Shown here in pieces: positions 43,472-44,426 of a stretch of 44,426 bases of DNA. Origin of the DNA: an uncultured Lamprocystis sp. (GTDB lineage Bacteria; Pseudomonadota; Gammaproteobacteria; Chromatiales; Chromatiaceae). The translations under genes and the position numbers were made by a program. The stretch's first letter is position 1. Each line of letters begins with the position of its first letter. The notes beneath the pieces are model-generated. The model had not been told where the DNA came from. It worked only from the letters and a program-made list of their open reading frames with translations, and ran no database searches. The stretch is from positions 1 to 44,426 of the forward strand of contig NZ_CAIZIZ010000320.1 of assembly GCF_903933125.1 (NCBI RefSeq), read 5' to 3'.

Positions 43472-44224
43472 TCACGGCCGATAAAGCACCTTCCCGCACA
43501 CCCGACCCCCGCCCCGCTGCTTGGCCTGGCAGAGCTGGTCATCGGCCAATCGCAGCAGGGCCTCGGATCCGTCCTCGATTGCGCGTCGGCTCGTGGCCAC
43601 GCCGACGCTGACTGTTACCACCGGAGCAGCCGCGGAAGAGGCGTGACCGATGCCGCGAGCGCGCACCGCCCGCTCGATCTTCCCGGCCAGTTGTGTGCTG
43701 GGCTCGAAATCGGTCGCCGGGAGTAGGCAGACAAACGCTTCGCAGCCATAGCGGGCAATGAGGTCGCCCGGACGGTGCAGTCTTGACTCCAGAACCCTGG
43801 CGATCAAGCGGAGCGCGTCGTCGCCGGCCTGATACCCATAGTAATCGTTGTAGGCATTGAAGTGATCGATCTCGATCACAAACAGCGACAAAACGCTACC
43901 ACTGCGTCTAGCCAGCGCGCACTCGACACCGATCCGCTCGTCAAAGTAGTGCCGAGCGTAAACCCCCGTGAGGGTATCGCGGAAGGCCATGGTATGCAAC
44001 TGTTCGGACTGGAACTTAAGTGTCTCATCGTCCAGTAACACAAGGTCGGGCAGCGTCTCGTTACAGAGCGCGAACGTGGTCGGACCGTCAGCCGCTGTGA
44101 GGACCTCGCAGTCGGCGCCGAGGATCTGATAGATCGCCTGGGCAATGACCGGCTGGTGTCCCATGATTAAAATCTTGGGTCGGCAGGGCAGCTCGGCAAG
44201 CGTGCTTGAACGCGCTAGGTTCAT
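43472..44224 (-). CDS. Receiver-like + degenerate GGDEF protein with intact I-site
   Basis: 250 aa. The N-terminal part (about 16-75) looks like a receiver domain that has lost its acidic pair (ILIMGHQP instead of ILIVDDEP). The GGDEF domain follows, from TLTGVYARHYFDER. The signature is GCEAF (160-164), with Ala replacing the catalytic Glu, so cyclase activity is unlikely. The RxxD inhibitory site R151-P-G-D154 is intact at the correct 5-residue spacing, so it could bind c-di-GMP. ATG 44224 was chosen; a longer frame starts upstream. It precedes the partner-switch genes on the same strand. Confidence 0.88.
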   Translation of the reverse strand: MNLARSSTLAELPCRPKILIMGHQPVIAQAIYQILGADCEVLTAADGPTTFALCNETLPDLVLLDDETLKFQSEQLHTMAFRDTLTGVYARHYFDERIGVECALARRSGSVLSLFVIEIDHFNAYNDYYGYQAGDDALRLIARVLESRLHRPGDLIARYGCEAFVCLLPATDFEPSTQLAGKIERAVRARGIGHASSAAAPVVTVSVGVATSRRAIEDGSEALLRLADDQLCQAKQRGGGRVCGKVLYRP

Positions 44225-44310
44225 GGTTAGAGCAAAAAATTCAAAATTTAATACTACTGTTAAGTACTCCAACAGAATATTTTATGGCTCTTCGGGATCT
44301 CCGTAGGTTA

Positions 44311-44319
44311 TGATATACT
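44311..44319 (+). promoter_or_regulatory. Extended -10 promoter for the gene at the window end
   Basis: TG-A-TATACT, an extended -10, within a strongly AT-rich intergenic stretch. Transcription would start near 44326, about 30 bp before ATG 44356. Confidence 0.5.
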
Positions 44320-44355
44320 TATATTTCAGCATCTTGCGAGGTCTTGAAGGTCATC

Positions 44356-44426
44356 ATGGACTCCAACAACGAGCCACTTAGACAAGCAATAGAGCTATTG
44401 CTAGATTTGCCCAATATCCAAGTGCA
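44356..44426 (+). CDS. Partial gene, unknown; possible effector-associated helical domain
   Basis: Open from ATG 44356 (GAAGG 5 nt upstream) to the window edge; the visible start is MDSNNEPLRQAIELLLDL, followed by PNIQ. The L-rich helix ending in LPNIQ resembles the start of effector-associated domains found on bacterial conflict-system proteins, but 23 residues cannot prove it. Codon use is AT-richer than in the neighbouring genes. Confidence 0.5.
   Translation, partial: MDSNNEPLRQAIELLLDLPNIQV

Noticed and set aside
1-44426. CRISPR array, tRNA/rRNA genes, transposases or integrases
   Set aside because: No regularly spaced direct repeats, no recognisable structural RNA, and no transposase or recombinase-like protein found on either strand.

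Overview
The window is high-GC DNA from a proteobacterium, most likely a gammaproteobacterium. The dihydroxy-acid dehydratase is nearly colinear with the E. coli type, and short palindromic REP-like hairpins are scattered between genes. A Chromatiales-like purple sulfur bacterium would fit, but nothing here proves phototrophy. No rRNA, tRNA, CRISPR array or insertion sequence was seen.

Region 1 (1-6990) is a complete arsenite-oxidation locus. aioB (Rieske, Tat signal) and aioA (molybdopterin catalytic subunit) run leftwards. aioX (periplasmic arsenite-binding protein), aioS (histidine kinase) and aioR (sigma-54 activator) run rightwards from the same intergenic region. That gap holds a strong -24/-12 promoter candidate for aioBA and, behind it, GTTAC/GTAAC inverted repeats placed like an AioR enhancer. 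aioX appears to start at a non-standard codon that restores a twin-arginine signal.

Region 2 (7000-10080) is a three-gene lipid operon: OlsB-type N-acyltransferase, OlsA/PlsC-type O-acyltransferase and a GT4 glycosyltransferase. A direct repeat with Pho-box geometry lies upstream. Together they suggest phosphorus-free membrane lipids (ornithine lipid plus glycolipid) made under phosphate limitation. ilvD follows alone (10351-12204), then about 600 bp without genes but with cruciform-type repeats.

Region 3 (12813-41150) is a large Wzx/Wzy-type exopolysaccharide cluster. It holds an AlkP-superfamily protein, seven or eight GT4/GT4-like and two GT2 glycosyltransferases, a flippase, an OafA-type acyltransferase, a secreted GH9 hydrolase and an O-antigen polymerase/ligase-like protein. 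Export is represented by a Wza-type lipoprotein, a Wzc-like co-polymerase with a degenerate kinase domain, an ExeA-like ATPase and a PEGA lipoprotein. A nucleotidyltransferase, two unusual fusion proteins with degenerate phosphoglycosyl-transferase domains and a uridine kinase complete it. Many minus-strand genes overlap by 4 bp. Three genes (GT4, OafA, Wzy) lie on the plus strand, so the cluster looks modular.

Region 4 (41289-44224) is a regulatory module read towards the polysaccharide genes: REC-PP2C phosphatase, RsbW-type kinase and STAS antagonist. Immediately upstream is a receiver-like/GGDEF protein whose active site is destroyed (GCEAF) but whose RxxD c-di-GMP inhibitory site is intact. 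The likely reading is a partner switch tied to c-di-GMP that controls polysaccharide production, analogous to HsbRAD in Pseudomonas. The window ends just inside an AT-richer gene on the plus strand.
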